A stretch of 64,000 nucleotides of DNA from assembly GCA_031459715.1 (NCBI GenBank), contig JAVKIA010000007.1, forward strand, positions 35,958 to 99,957, written 5' to 3'. Below are positions 17,500-25,609 of the stretch, in pieces. The notes below the pieces were generated by a model, which did no database searches, was not told the origin of the DNA, and saw only the letters and a list, made by a program, of their open reading frames with translations. The position numbers were made by a program, and so were the translations under genes. Position 1 is the first letter of the stretch, and each line of letters starts with the position of its first letter. The stretch comes from Armatimonadota bacterium (lineage in GTDB: Bacteria > Sysuimicrobiota > Sysuimicrobiia > Sysuimicrobiales > Humicultoraceae).

Positions 17500-18615
17500 G
17501 TGGACGCCACGACCTCTGGAACGGAAGGCCGCGCGCTTGGGGCGCAGGCGCGCCCCGAGATCGCCTTCCTGCTGCTGGATGGCCTGCGCCGCACCCGACC
17601 CGGCGCCCCCACGGAGACGGTCCTCTGTGCCCTGGGCCTGTCGCCCGAAGGGACGCCCTACCCGCTAGCCCTGCGGGTGGCCCCCCGGGAGGACGAGCGG
17701 GCCTGGCGGGCGGTGCTGCGGGACCTGCGGGCCGATGGCATCGGGCCCGAGCTGCGGCTGATATGCTGCGACGGGCACCCGGCTCTGGTCAAGGCCATAC
17801 ACGCCTTCTACCCCGAGATCCCCCTGCAGATCAGCGTCGCCCACAGGCTGCTGGCACTGAGCCGCAAGGTCGACCCGCGCTGGCGCGCCACCTGTCTGGC
17901 CGAGGCGCGGCGGATCTTTGCGGCGCCACACCGCTCCGCGGCAGTGGCTCTCTTTCGCGAGTGGCACGCCCGCTGGCTGCGCCAGGGCCAGTTCGCCGTG
18001 CGCAGCCTGGAGGCGGACCTGGCGTCGTGCCTGGCCTTCTACCGGTTTCCGTCCCACCTGTGGAGCCGGATCCGCACGGCCAACCTGGTGGAGCGGGTGT
18101 TTCGGGAAGCCCGGCGCCAGGCCCTCCCGGCGCTCCCGGCTGCGGACGAGGAGGAAGGCGCCGATGTCGCCGGACCCGTCGCGGGCGAGGGCCCTCCCCC
18201 AGGCGAGGGCTCGCCTCTCTGGAGCGACCGCCTGACCTCCGCCTCCGCCCACTGGGACGCCATGCCCGGGCCGGCCCCATCCGCCGCCCCTGCCGCCGGG
18301 ATGGAGCTAGTCGCAGCGTTGCTTCCCGCGCCTCCTGCGGCCCCACCTCTGCGGGAAGCCCCTCCTGGCCCGCCCCTGGAAGCTTCCCTCCCTGCAGAGC
18401 CGCCAAAAGGGGAGGGGCAGGCGCATGCCTCGGAACGAGCCGAGGATTCGGCCACCGCGCCCGGCGAACCCGAGGCCTCCCACCTCTTCGCCGACGAGGG
18501 ATTCGCGCAGTGGTTGCAGGCCGAGGAGAGACGGCGAATGCTAGTGAGGGTGGCTGCACTGGCAACCTCGGCCGCCGGCCTGATCAGCGGTCTCCTCTTA
18601 TCCCTGGCCCGGTAG
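17500..18615 (+). CDS. IS256-type transposase-derived protein with proline-rich linker and C-terminal membrane anchor
   Basis: The first about 207 of 371 residues match the catalytic core of IS256/mutator-family transposases, and the acidic triad appears intact: D27 in 'FLLLDGLR', D91 in 'ICCDGHPAL' and E198 in 'NLVERVFRE'. H115 of the family C/H signature is kept, but its cysteine is serine (Q110-I-S-V-A-H115). The roughly 150-residue N-terminal DNA-binding region of normal IS256 enzymes is absent. A strong ribosome site (GGGGAGGAGG) lies just before the GTG at 17500, so the gene starts there by design, not by truncation. Residues about 210-330 are acidic and proline/alanine-rich, and the last 25 form a hydrophobic helix (VAALATSAAGLISGLLLSL). 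No terminal repeats are seen. I infer a domesticated transposase; its function is unknown. Confidence 0.7.
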   Translation: MDATTSGTEGRALGAQARPEIAFLLLDGLRRTRPGAPTETVLCALGLSPEGTPYPLALRVAPREDERAWRAVLRDLRADGIGPELRLICCDGHPALVKAIHAFYPEIPLQISVAHRLLALSRKVDPRWRATCLAEARRIFAAPHRSAAVALFREWHARWLRQGQFAVRSLEADLASCLAFYRFPSHLWSRIRTANLVERVFREARRQALPALPAADEEEGADVAGPVAGEGPPPGEGSPLWSDRLTSASAHWDAMPGPAPSAAPAAGMELVAALLPAPPAAPPLREAPPGPPLEASLPAEPPKGEGQAHASERAEDSATAPGEPEASHLFADEGFAQWLQAEERRRMLVRVAALATSAAGLISGLLLSLAR

Positions 18616-18704
18616 CATCTCTGCCCGGTATAAGGCCCGTATGCGGCGGATCGGGCAAAGCGTGAAGACAGAGGACTCGCCCGGATGTGACAGGCTGATC
18701 CGTC

Positions 18705-19076
18705 TCACCAGGCCTCTTCAGCGAAGGCATCCCGCAGCAGCGCCACGCGGACCCGTCCCGGGGCCACCGTCAGGCTGACCACGTCGAACCGACAGGCCCG
18801 CTCCGTCAGCCCATGCACGGCCAGGAAGTAGCGCGCCAGGCGGAGCAGGCGGCGGCGCTTGCCCGGCCCCACCGCCTCCGCCGCGCTCCCCGCTTTAGAC
18901 CCCCGACGCGTCTTCACCTCCACGAAGACCACCACGTCACCCTCCTCGGCCACCAGGTCCAGCTCCCCCAGCGGGCAGCGGTAGTTGCGGGCGAGGATAC
19001 GCCACCCACGGCGGCGCAGAACCTCCGCCGCCACCTCCTCTCCCCGCCGTCCCAGCGCCCGCCGCGCCCGGGTCAC
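18705..19076 (-). CDS. YraN/UPF0102 family putative endonuclease
   Basis: The 123-residue protein shows the restriction-endonuclease-like YraN fold: 'LGRRGEEVAAEVLRRRGWRIL', then the core 'GELDLVAEEGDVVVFVEVKTRR' with the D-(E)VK active-site pattern. It usually sits beside rnhB, as here. The cellular role is unsettled for the family. Its GTG start at 19076 leaves a 69-base spacer after rnhB. Confidence 0.9.
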   Translation of the reverse strand: MTRARRALGRRGEEVAAEVLRRRGWRILARNYRCPLGELDLVAEEGDVVVFVEVKTRRGSKAGSAAEAVGPGKRRRLLRLARYFLAVHGLTERACRFDVVSLTVAPGRVRVALLRDAFAEEAW

Positions 19077-19145
19077 AGCAGGAAGATCGACCGGCCAACC
19101 GGCCGGTTCCGGGGGGTGCCGGGGGAAGCAGGGTGGGGGAGATGA

Positions 19146-19802
19146 TCAGGTCGGAGAATCGAACAGGGCCTGCTGCCAGAACCGCAGCGGCAGGAAGGAG
19201 CGGCGGTGCGCCGGGGAGCAGCCGTAGCGGCGGAGGGCTGCCAGGTGCGCCGGTGTGGCGTAGCCCTTATGTCGGGCAAAACCGAACTGAGGGTATCGAG
19301 CGTCCAGGTCGCACATCACCCGGTCACGGGTCACCTTGGCCACGATGGAGGCGGCGGCGATAACGGCGCAGCGGGCATCGCCGCCCACGATGGCCACCTG
19401 CGCAAGGTCCAGGTCCACGCGGTAGCGGCCGTCGACCAGCAGGAGGTCGGGACGGGGACTAAGCTGCGTCACGGCGCGGCGCCAGGCCAGGCGGGTCGCC
19501 TGCAGCACGTTCAGCCGGTCGATCTCAGCGGGGGTAGCCAGGCCGATGCCCACACGCGCGCCGCTGGCCAGGATGGCTTCGAAGAGCCGCCCTCGCTCCC
19601 GGGGCGAAAGGGCCTTGGAATCGTCGAGCCCGGGCAGCGCCGCCTCCTCCGGCAGCATTACCGCCGCGGCCACCACCGGACCCGCCAGCGGACCGACGCC
19701 CGCCTCGTCCACCCCGGCGATGTGCGTGTAGCCCTGGGCGCGCCACGCGCGCTCCAGGGCCAGGAGGTCCTCCAGGCGCTGCCGCTCCCGTTGCAGCCTC
19801 AG
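19146..19802 (-). CDS. rnhB: Ribonuclease HII with altered GRG motif
   Basis: RNase HII cuts RNA at ribonucleotides embedded in DNA. The sequence has the first catalytic D-E in 'AGVDEAGVGPLAGPV', 'LDDSKALSPRER', 'LVDGRYRV', the aspartate in 'IVGGDARCAVIAAASIVAKVTRD' (GGDARC) and 'GYATPAHLAAL'. The family motif DEAGRG, which recognises the 2'-hydroxyl, reads DEAGVG here (GGC GTC GGT). No ATG, GTG or TTG lies in frame between the lepB stop and this motif; the coordinates use a CTG at 19802, about 217 residues, and another CTG is at 19796. A GTG at 19931 would overlap lepB by 109 bases. Start confidence is low; family confidence is high. Confidence 0.85.
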   Translation of the reverse strand: MRLQRERQRLEDLLALERAWRAQGYTHIAGVDEAGVGPLAGPVVAAAVMLPEEAALPGLDDSKALSPRERGRLFEAILASGARVGIGLATPAEIDRLNVLQATRLAWRRAVTQLSPRPDLLLVDGRYRVDLDLAQVAIVGGDARCAVIAAASIVAKVTRDRVMCDLDARYPQFGFARHKGYATPAHLAALRRYGCSPAHRRSFLPLRFWQQALFDSPT

Positions 19803-19822
19803 GTGGGCCTGCGGCGGGGCAT

Positions 19823-20467
19823 CTAGTGCACCAGCCCCGCGCGCTGCGGCGGCCAGTAGATGAGGAGGGCCTTGCCCACCACGTTCTGCACCGGGACGAA
19901 CCCGAAGAAGCGGCTGTCTTCGCTGTTGCACCGGTTATCCCCCAGGACGAAGTACTGCCCCGCAGGCACGCGCTTCGGCCCGTAGCTGCTGGTGCAGGCG
20001 CGCTCACCGCCCGGCAGCGGCGTCGGATAGAGCTCGCTCAAGGGTTTCCCGTTAATCAGCACCAGACCCTCCCGCAGCTCCACGGTCTCACCGGGGAGGG
20101 CCACCACCCGCTTGACGAAGTCGCGGGTCGGGCTGAGGGGAAAGCGAAACACGACAATATCGCCGCGGCGGATGGGGCCCAGGCGGTAGGAGAACTTGCC
20201 CACCAGGATGCGGTCCCCCACCCGCAGCGTCGGCTCCATGGAGCCGGAGGGGATGTAGAAGGCCTGCACGACGAAGGTGATGATGACCAGGCTGAGGACG
20301 GCGGCAAAGATACTGGCGTCGAGGGTCTCCAGGACGGAGCGGCGCCAGCCGGGTGGCAGCAGCCCCTGGCGGGAGACCAGGAGGCGCACCGCCAGCAGCC
20401 CGGCCCCCAGCAGGAGGATCAGGGTGGGGATGGTAAGCGGCGGACGACTGAACGAGTCCAGTGCCAT
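19823..20467 (-). CDS. lepB: Signal peptidase I
   Basis: LepB removes signal peptides from exported proteins. The 214-residue protein has one or two N-terminal membrane helices, the catalytic serine in 'YIPSGSMEPTL' near residue 75, the general-base lysine in 'DFVKRVVALPGE' near 118, and the closing 'VLGDNRCNSEDSRFFGFV'. 'DNRCNSxDSR' matches the S26 box E. It lies between rplS and rnhB, a common arrangement. Confidence 0.96.
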   Translation of the reverse strand: MALDSFSRPPLTIPTLILLLGAGLLAVRLLVSRQGLLPPGWRRSVLETLDASIFAAVLSLVIITFVVQAFYIPSGSMEPTLRVGDRILVGKFSYRLGPIRRGDIVVFRFPLSPTRDFVKRVVALPGETVELREGLVLINGKPLSELYPTPLPGGERACTSSYGPKRVPAGQYFVLGDNRCNSEDSRFFGFVPVQNVVGKALLIYWPPQRAGLVH

Positions 20468-20538
20468 GGAGCTTCAGGCCCCGTCCGTCAGGTGGGCAAC
20501 CGCAACGGGAGCGAGGTGTGCTGTGGGGAGACCAGAGA

Positions 20539-20880
20539 TTACCGCTGCTCCTTGATCCGGGCCGCCTTGCCCACCTTCCCCCGCAGGAAGTAGAGCTTGG
20601 CCCGTCGCGCCTTGCCCCGCCGCACCAGGTCGATCCGCTCCACTCGCGGGGAGTGCAGGGGGAAGGTACGCTCCACCCCAATGCCGTGGCTCACCCGCCG
20701 CACGGTGAAGGTCTCCCGACGGCCGCCCCCCTTGCGGGCGATGACCACGCCCTCGAACGCCTGCACGCGCTCCCGGCCGCCCTCGCTGACCTTGATGTGT
20801 ACCCGCACCGTGTCCCCGGGCGCAAACGTCGGCACCTCGGCCCGCAACCCTTCCCGGTCTACCGTGGCCAGCCTGTCCAT
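20539..20880 (-). CDS. rplS: 50S ribosomal protein L19
   Basis: The 113-residue protein has the L19 signature: '[29 protein letters not shown]' (in parts [13 protein letters not shown] and [12 protein letters not shown]), '[21 protein letters not shown]' and '[14 protein letters not shown]'. It follows trmD, the usual partner. Confidence 0.98.
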   Translation of the reverse strand: MDRLATVDREGLRAEVPTFAPGDTVRVHIKVSEGGRERVQAFEGVVIARKGGGRRETFTVRRVSHGIGVERTFPLHSPRVERIDLVRRGKARRAKLYFLRGKVGKAARIKEQR

Positions 20881-20917
20881 CAGTCCTCACCCTTCGCTGC
20901 ACGTCACCGACGTGCCA

Positions 20918-21652
20918 TTATACCTCTTCCCGATCGATCTCCTCCAACAGGCGGCGGTACTCTTCGGACAGCGCCGCCCACTGCAGAAGGTCGGGACGGC
21001 GGCTCCGCGTCCGCCGCAGCTGTTCCTTGCGCCGCCAGCGGCGGATCGCCTCGTGGTGCCCCGAGAGCAGGACCTGCGGGACCCGCATGCCGCGGAACTC
21101 CGGGGGGCGGGTGTAGTGAGGGAAGTCCAGCAGGCCGGCGCTGAAGGACTCCTCGGCCACCGACTGCTGGTCGCCCACCACGCCGGGGACCAGCCGGGCC
21201 AGCCCTTCCACGATGACCATCGCCGGCAGCTCCCCCCCGGAGAGGACGTAGTCGCCGATAGAGACTTCCTCCGCGCCCAACCCCTCCACCACCCGCTCGT
21301 CCACCCCTTCGTAGCGTCCGCAGAGGATGACCACCTGCGGGGCACGGGCCAGCTCCGCCAGCAGGGCCTGAGTCAGCAGCCGCCCCTGGGGCGACGGCAG
21401 GAGGATGCGCGGCGTCTCCCCGCTCTGGCGGCGGATAGCCTCCACCGCCGCGTAGAATGGCTCCACCTTCATTACCATCCCCGGGCCGCCCCCGTAAGGG
21501 ACGTCGTCCACCTGCCGATGGCGGTCCGTGGTGAAGTCCCGCAGGTCGTGCACGTAGACCTGCAGCAGACCCCGCTCCCGCGCCCGTCCCACCACCCCCA
21601 CCTGCAGGGGGGTGAAGGCCTGGGGAAAGATGGTGACGATATCGATGCGCAC
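20918..21652 (-). CDS. trmD: tRNA (guanine37-N1)-methyltransferase
   Basis: TrmD methylates G37 of tRNAs, preventing frameshifts, for example in tRNA-Pro. The 244-residue protein has the SPOUT trefoil-knot features: 'VDDVPYGGGPGMVMK', 'CGRYEGVDERV' and 'SIGDYVLSGGELPAMV'. The start 'MRIDIVTIFPQAF' is canonical. A 79-base spacer with no visible gene lies between it and rimM. Confidence 0.97.
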   Translation of the reverse strand: MRIDIVTIFPQAFTPLQVGVVGRARERGLLQVYVHDLRDFTTDRHRQVDDVPYGGGPGMVMKVEPFYAAVEAIRRQSGETPRILLPSPQGRLLTQALLAELARAPQVVILCGRYEGVDERVVEGLGAEEVSIGDYVLSGGELPAMVIVEGLARLVPGVVGDQQSVAEESFSAGLLDFPHYTRPPEFRGMRVPQVLLSGHHEAIRRWRRKEQLRRTRSRRPDLLQWAALSEEYRRLLEEIDREEV

Positions 21653-21731
21653 CGTCTACTCCCCGGAAACTCGCGGCCGCGAATTCCTGGTGACCCCGCA
21701 ACGCAGTAGGTGGAAGTTCCCGGCCATGGAC

Positions 21732-22259
21732 CTACAGCAGCCCCTCCGGGAGGACCACCACCATTTCGCCCCGCTCCAGGTCCACCGCACGCACCACCTC
21801 CCGCGTCGCCGGGACGAACACCTCCCCCGCCTCCCCGGCCACGCGGTACACGTCATGCGCCGCGGTGCGCAGCACCTCGGTCACCGTACCCAGCACCTCG
21901 CCGGATGGGGTGCGCACGCGCAGCCCCAGCACCTCCACCAGGTAGTAGCTGTCCTGGGGCAGCGGCACGCGCTCCTCCCAGGGCACGGCCACGGCCCACC
22001 CCTGCAGCGCACGCGCCGCCTCCAGATCGTCCACCCCGGCCAGCTTCAGCAGGACCACCTCTCCCTGGTGTCGCACCGCCTCCACCGCCGCCTCTCGCGC
22101 GGTCGCTTCCCGCTGGTCCAGCAGCAGCACGCGCCGCAGGCGGGCAAACCGCTGGGGGAAGTCGGTCTCAGGGCGAACCTTGACCTCGCCGCGCACTCCA
22201 TGCGGCCGGGTGATCCGGCCGATGATCAGCCTCGTCGGCGGGGCTGTCCCGGCCGGCAT
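21732..22259 (-). CDS. rimM: Ribosome maturation factor RimM
   Basis: RimM helps assemble the 30S head around S19. The 175-residue protein has 'IGRITRPHGVRGEVKVRPETDFPQRF' (GRITRPHGVRGEVKV) at the start and a PRC-barrel C-terminal part ('DSYYLVEVLGLRV', 'PATREVVRAVDLERGEMVV'). It lies between ylqD and trmD as in Bacillus. Confidence 0.96.
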   Translation of the reverse strand: MPAGTAPPTRLIIGRITRPHGVRGEVKVRPETDFPQRFARLRRVLLLDQREATAREAAVEAVRHQGEVVLLKLAGVDDLEAARALQGWAVAVPWEERVPLPQDSYYLVEVLGLRVRTPSGEVLGTVTEVLRTAAHDVYRVAGEAGEVFVPATREVVRAVDLERGEMVVVLPEGLL

Positions 22260-22265
22260 CTGGGA

Positions 22266-22670
22266 TCACTCCTCCCGCACCTCGATGACGATGCCGTCCT
22301 TGACCACGATCTCCGTACGTCCCAGCTTCTGGAAGAGGTTGTCCCCCACCCGGATCTCGGTGAAGCTCTCCACCGTCCCCTGGGGGTACTCCGAGTTCAG
22401 CTGGAGCCCCTCCACCTCGCGCAACCGGGCCTGCAGCTCGGCGCGGGTGGCTTCCTGCCGCGCCCGCTCCAGCTCCAGCTGCTGCCGGATGGCCCGGGAC
22501 TGGGGAGTGATCTGCCGCTCCAGCTCCGTGCGCCGGATCTGGGTGTCGATCTGGGCGATCAGCTCCTCCACCCGCGCCAGCGCCGACTGCAGCTCCTGGG
22601 TGTAGAGGCGCTTGAAGCTCTCCGTGACGATAGCCTTGATGACGACCGGACGCGAGATGGTGATGGCCAT
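22266..22670 (-). CDS. ylqD: YlqD family protein
   Basis: The 134-residue protein matches the small YlqD family, found between rpsP/khpA and rimM in Firmicutes. It starts 'MAITISRPVVIKAIVTESFK', has a long predicted coiled coil (about residues 20-90, rich in Leu/Glu/Arg/Gln) and ends in a short beta part 'IRVGDNLFQKLGRTEIVVKDGIV' (in pieces). The function is unknown in the family. The ATG at 22670 follows an AGGAGCAGGA ribosome site; upstream in-frame codons overlap khpA. Confidence 0.85.
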   Translation of the reverse strand: MAITISRPVVIKAIVTESFKRLYTQELQSALARVEELIAQIDTQIRRTELERQITPQSRAIRQQLELERARQEATRAELQARLREVEGLQLNSEYPQGTVESFTEIRVGDNLFQKLGRTEIVVKDGIVIEVREE

Positions 22671-22701
22671 GCTTCCTGCTCCTCCGGGTGGTCTCTTTTC
22701 C

Positions 22702-22932
22702 CTAGCGGGCAATCTCCACGGTGACCCGCTGCCCGGCCCGCAGCGCGGCAGCCCTGACCACGGTGCGCAGCGCCCGGGCGACGCGGCCCTGCCGGCCGAT
22801 CACCTTGCCCACATCCTCGGGGGCCACGCGCAGCTCCAGGCGCAGGCCGCGCTCGTCCTGCCGCACATGCACCTCTACCGCCTCGGGATGGTTGACCAGC
22901 TCCCGGGCGATGAACTCCACCAGGGCCTTCAC
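22702..22932 (-). CDS. khpA: KH-domain RNA-binding protein KhpA
   Basis: The 76-residue protein is a single KH domain with the GxxG loop in 'VIGRQGRVARALRTVV' and the N-terminal 'VKALVEFIARELVNHPEAVEV' (VKALVEFIAREL). KhpA/KhpB bind RNA and affect cell division and cell-wall synthesis in Gram-positives. The GTG start at 22932 overlaps the rpsP stop as GTGA; the open frame upstream lies within rpsP and is not used. Confidence 0.93.
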   Translation of the reverse strand: MKALVEFIARELVNHPEAVEVHVRQDERGLRLELRVAPEDVGKVIGRQGRVARALRTVVRAAALRAGQRVTVEIAR

Positions 22933-23210
22933 GTCCGCGCGGGGGCCTTCTTCCGGTCCGTCCACTTCTGCCACACTCCGCTGCGCTGCAACAGCACCCG
23001 AGCGGCATCGGACGGGCGGGCGCCCTTGCGCAGCCACTCTATGGCCCGGGCCTCGTCCACCTTGATGGTGGAGGGATCGGTGGTGGGATTGTAGAACCCG
23101 ATGGCCTCAATGTACTTGCCGCTGCGCGGCGCACGCGAGTCGGCCACCACCAGGCGGTAAAATGGCTTGTGCTTTCCCCCCAGGCGCATCAAACGGATCT
23201 TTACGGCCAT
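22929..23210 (-). CDS. rpsP: 30S ribosomal protein S16
   Basis: The 93-residue protein begins 'MAVKIRLMRLGGKHKPFYRLVV', the S16 signature (VKIRLMRLG, PFYRLVVADSRAPR), followed by 'IEAIGFYNP'. It overlaps the end of ffh by ten bases and khpA by four. Confidence 0.98.
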   Translation of the reverse strand: MAVKIRLMRLGGKHKPFYRLVVADSRAPRSGKYIEAIGFYNPTTDPSTIKVDEARAIEWLRKGARPSDAARVLLQRSGVWQKWTDRKKAPART

Positions 23211-24535
23211 GTCCAGCCTCCCCGGGGAAGGCGTCTAGCGCGCCTCCCCATGGCTTCTGCCTGCTTGACCAGCTGCCGGGCTTCCTCGAACTGTCGCAGC
23301 AACCGGTTCACCTCCTGCACCGTCACCCCCGAGCCCCGGGCGATGCGGCGCCGTCGGCTGGCGTTGATCACCGCCGGGTTGCGCCGCTCCTCCGGGGTCA
23401 TGGAGTTGATCATGGCTTCGACGCGCGCCAGTTGCCGCTCGTCGACAGCCGCCTGGGCGCGCAGCCGCCCCAGACCGGGAATCAGCTCCAGGAGCTGGTC
23501 CACAGGGCCCATGGTGCGCAGCTGGCGCAACTGCTCCAGAAAATCCGAAAGCGTCCACTCGCCGCGGCGCAGCTTGCGCTCCAGCGCCTCTGCCGCCTCG
23601 GCGGTCATGGCCTCCTGGGCCTTCTCGACGAGGGTGAGGATGTCGCCCATGCCCAGGATGCGGGCAGCCATGCGCTCCGGATGGAACGGCTCCAGGGCTT
23701 CCACCCGCTCACCCACGCCGGCGAAAAGGATGGGCCGGCCGGTGACCGCCACCACCGAGAGCGCCGCCCCGCCGCGGGCGTCGCCGTCCAGCTTGGTCAG
23801 GATCAACCCGTCTATGCCCACCTGTGTCGCGAACTGCTCAGCCATGGTCACCGCGTCCTGACCGGTCATGGCGTCCAGGGTCAAAAGGACCTGGGCAGGC
23901 TGCACGGCGGCGCGCATCCGGGACAGCTCCTCCATCAACTCCCGGTCCAGGTGGAGGCGGCCGGCGGAGTCGATGATGACCACGTCGTGTCCGGCACGTC
24001 CCGCCTCCTGCAGTGCCCCCTGGGCCACGGCCACCGGGTCGACGGCTCCCATTTGAGTGAAGGTGGGCACCCCGGCCTGCCTGCCCACCACCTCCAGCTG
24101 GGCCACCGCTGCCGGGCGGCGCAGGTCGGTGGCCACCAGCAGAGGATGGCGGCCCCGCCGCTTTAGGTGGTGGGCCAGCTTGGCCGCGGTGGTGGTCTTG
24201 CCCGTGCCGTGCAGGCCCACCAGCATAAACACCGAAGGCGGCCTGGGGGCAAAGCGCAGCTCCCGCTGCGACCCGCCCAGCAGGCGGGTCAGCTCCTCGT
24301 GGACGATCTTGACCACCTGCTGGGCCGGGGAGAGGCTCTTCCAGATCTCCTGGCCCACCGCCCGCTGCCGCACGCTGGCCACGAAGTCGCGGGCCACGGC
24401 GAAGTGCACGTCCGCCTCCAGGAGGGCCAGCCGCACCTCGCGCAGCACGGCGTCCACGTCCTCCGCCTTGAGGTACCCGCGGCCGCTGAGGCGCCGAAAG
24501 ATCTCCCCCAGCCGGGCCTGCAGCGTCTCAAACAT
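23201..24535 (-). CDS. ffh: Signal recognition particle protein Ffh
   Basis: Ffh binds 4.5S RNA and signal peptides and docks with FtsY. The 444-residue protein has the N domain, the G domain with 'VGLHGTGKTTTAAKLA', 'DSAGRLHLD', 'TKLDGDARGGAALS', and the methionine-containing M domain ('MINSMTPEERRNPAVINASRRRRIARGSG', in parts). Note LHGTGKT in place of the more usual LQGSGKT. The ATG at 24535 is chosen because it gives the standard 'MFETLQARL' start. It overlaps the methyltransferase stop by eight bases. A partner FtsY is encoded at 26 kb. Confidence 0.97.
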   Translation of the reverse strand: MFETLQARLGEIFRRLSGRGYLKAEDVDAVLREVRLALLEADVHFAVARDFVASVRQRAVGQEIWKSLSPAQQVVKIVHEELTRLLGGSQRELRFAPRPPSVFMLVGLHGTGKTTTAAKLAHHLKRRGRHPLLVATDLRRPAAVAQLEVVGRQAGVPTFTQMGAVDPVAVAQGALQEAGRAGHDVVIIDSAGRLHLDRELMEELSRMRAAVQPAQVLLTLDAMTGQDAVTMAEQFATQVGIDGLILTKLDGDARGGAALSVVAVTGRPILFAGVGERVEALEPFHPERMAARILGMGDILTLVEKAQEAMTAEAAEALERKLRRGEWTLSDFLEQLRQLRTMGPVDQLLELIPGLGRLRAQAAVDERQLARVEAMINSMTPEERRNPAVINASRRRRIARGSGVTVQEVNRLLRQFEEARQLVKQAEAMGRRARRLPRGGWTWP

Positions 24536-25139
24536 CGGACCGCTCCCGGATGGCCTCGTACACGCGGAAGCCTCCGCCCCTGGCCACCTCCCGCACGTTG
24601 CCGAAGAGCGCGCCCACGTAACGCGCCAGGGTGCGCGCCCCCTGTGCTGTGCGAGCCACGAAGCGCAGGCGCCCCCCCGGCCGCAGCACCGCGTGCGCGC
24701 CGGCAACCAGGCGCAGCACTGCGGCCCGTCCGGCGCGGATCGGCGGGTTGGTCAGGACCAGGTCGAAGGCGATGCCGCGCACCGGCTCCACCCCGTCCCC
24801 CTGGTGCACCGTAACGTTATCCACCCGGTTGCGCGCAGCGTTCTCCCGCGCCAGGTCGGCGGCCCGTGCATTGATGTCCACCAGGTGAGCGTGGCCCCCT
24901 GGGGCCAGGGTGGCTGCCACCAGACCGATCACCCCGTAGCCGCACCCCAGGTCGAGGACCACGTCGTCCGGCCGCACCTCCATGGTCTCGACCAGCAGCC
25001 GGGTGCCGCGATCCACCCCGCGACCGGCGAAGACGGCACGGTCGGTGAGGAGGCGGAAGGTCCGCCCCCGCAGGGTGACGGCGACCTCACGCAGCCGGTG
25101 GCCCACCTGCGGCGCCGGGCTAAAGTAGTGGACGCTCAC
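24528..25139 (-). CDS. Class I SAM-dependent methyltransferase, RsmC-like
   Basis: The 203-residue protein has 'VVLDLGCGYGVIGLVAA' (SAM loop), 'HLVDINARAADLARENAARN' (VDINARAADLA) and the catalytic 'DLVLTNPPIRAG' motif of the RsmC/RlmG N6/N2 methyltransferases. The N-terminal 'HYFSPAPQ...LTDRAVFAGRGVDRGTRLLVE' matches the small single-domain RsmC-like group seen in Gram-positives. The likely substrate is a guanine in rRNA, by family. The GTG at 25139 overlaps the ylxM stop as GTGA. Position inside the ylxM-ffh pair is unusual. Confidence 0.88.
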   Translation of the reverse strand: MSVHYFSPAPQVGHRLREVAVTLRGRTFRLLTDRAVFAGRGVDRGTRLLVETMEVRPDDVVLDLGCGYGVIGLVAATLAPGGHAHLVDINARAADLARENAARNRVDNVTVHQGDGVEPVRGIAFDLVLTNPPIRAGRAAVLRLVAGAHAVLRPGGRLRFVARTAQGARTLARYVGALFGNVREVARGGGFRVYEAIRERSDV

Positions 25140-25387
25140 CGCAGGGCTCCGAAGCGGCGCCGCACCAGGCCCAGGTGCCGCTCCAGGCGCCGCAGCTCCC
25201 CCACCGCGCGCTGCAGGCTGTCGTACACTGCTTGGCGGGTGATCCGCAACCGCTGGGCGATCTCGCCCAGCGAGAGGTCGTCGTGGTAGTAGAGGCGCAT
25301 CAGCCGCTGCTGCCTGGAGGTGAGCAGCCCGCCGTAGACATCGAAGAGGCGATTGATGTGCAGCCGATCTCCCAGCCGGTCGTCCAG
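25136..25387 (-). CDS. ylxM: YlxM (UPF0122) sigma-like helix-turn-helix protein, CTG start
   Basis: Translation of this short frame gives 83 residues matching YlxM: 'LFDVYGGLLTSRQQRLMRLYYHDDLSLGEIAQ' (in parts) and 'RITRQAVYDSLQRA', a sigma-factor-region-4-like helix-turn-helix. YlxM stimulates the SRP cycle in some Firmicutes. An in-frame TGA lies three codons before the first homologous residue, and the only candidate start is CTG at 25387. It has a strong ribosome site, AGGTGAT, five bases upstream. It heads the ffh operon, behind the promoter at 25422-25450. Confidence 0.85.
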   Translation of the reverse strand: MDDRLGDRLHINRLFDVYGGLLTSRQQRLMRLYYHDDLSLGEIAQRLRITRQAVYDSLQRAVGELRRLERHLGLVRRRFGALR

Positions 25388-25421
25388 CGCCGATCACCTG
25401 TGAAGTGATTTGCCTTTACGC

Positions 25422-25450
25422 AGTCTAGCGCCGGACGGGACCGCGGTCAA
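25422..25450 (-). promoter_or_regulatory. Promoter of the ylxM-ffh-rpsP...yraN operon
   Basis: The minus strand reads -35 TTGACC (25445-25450), a 17-base spacer and -10 TAGACT (25422-25427). The start site would be near 25415, about 28 bases ahead of the ylxM CTG codon. The rest of the 25451-25609 spacer shows nothing recognisable. Confidence 0.7.
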
Positions 25451-25609
25451 ATCCGCTTCGCCTACTCGGCCGGGACCCCTGGTCAGCCCTGTGCCAGGTG
25501 ATGCCCAGAACTGAGCCCTGCCTTTGCACGTGCGATCACACCCAAAGGTGGCAGGGCACGGCTGTAGAAGGCTACCCCGACCGCATGACGGTCAGGGGGA
25601 GGTGCACCT

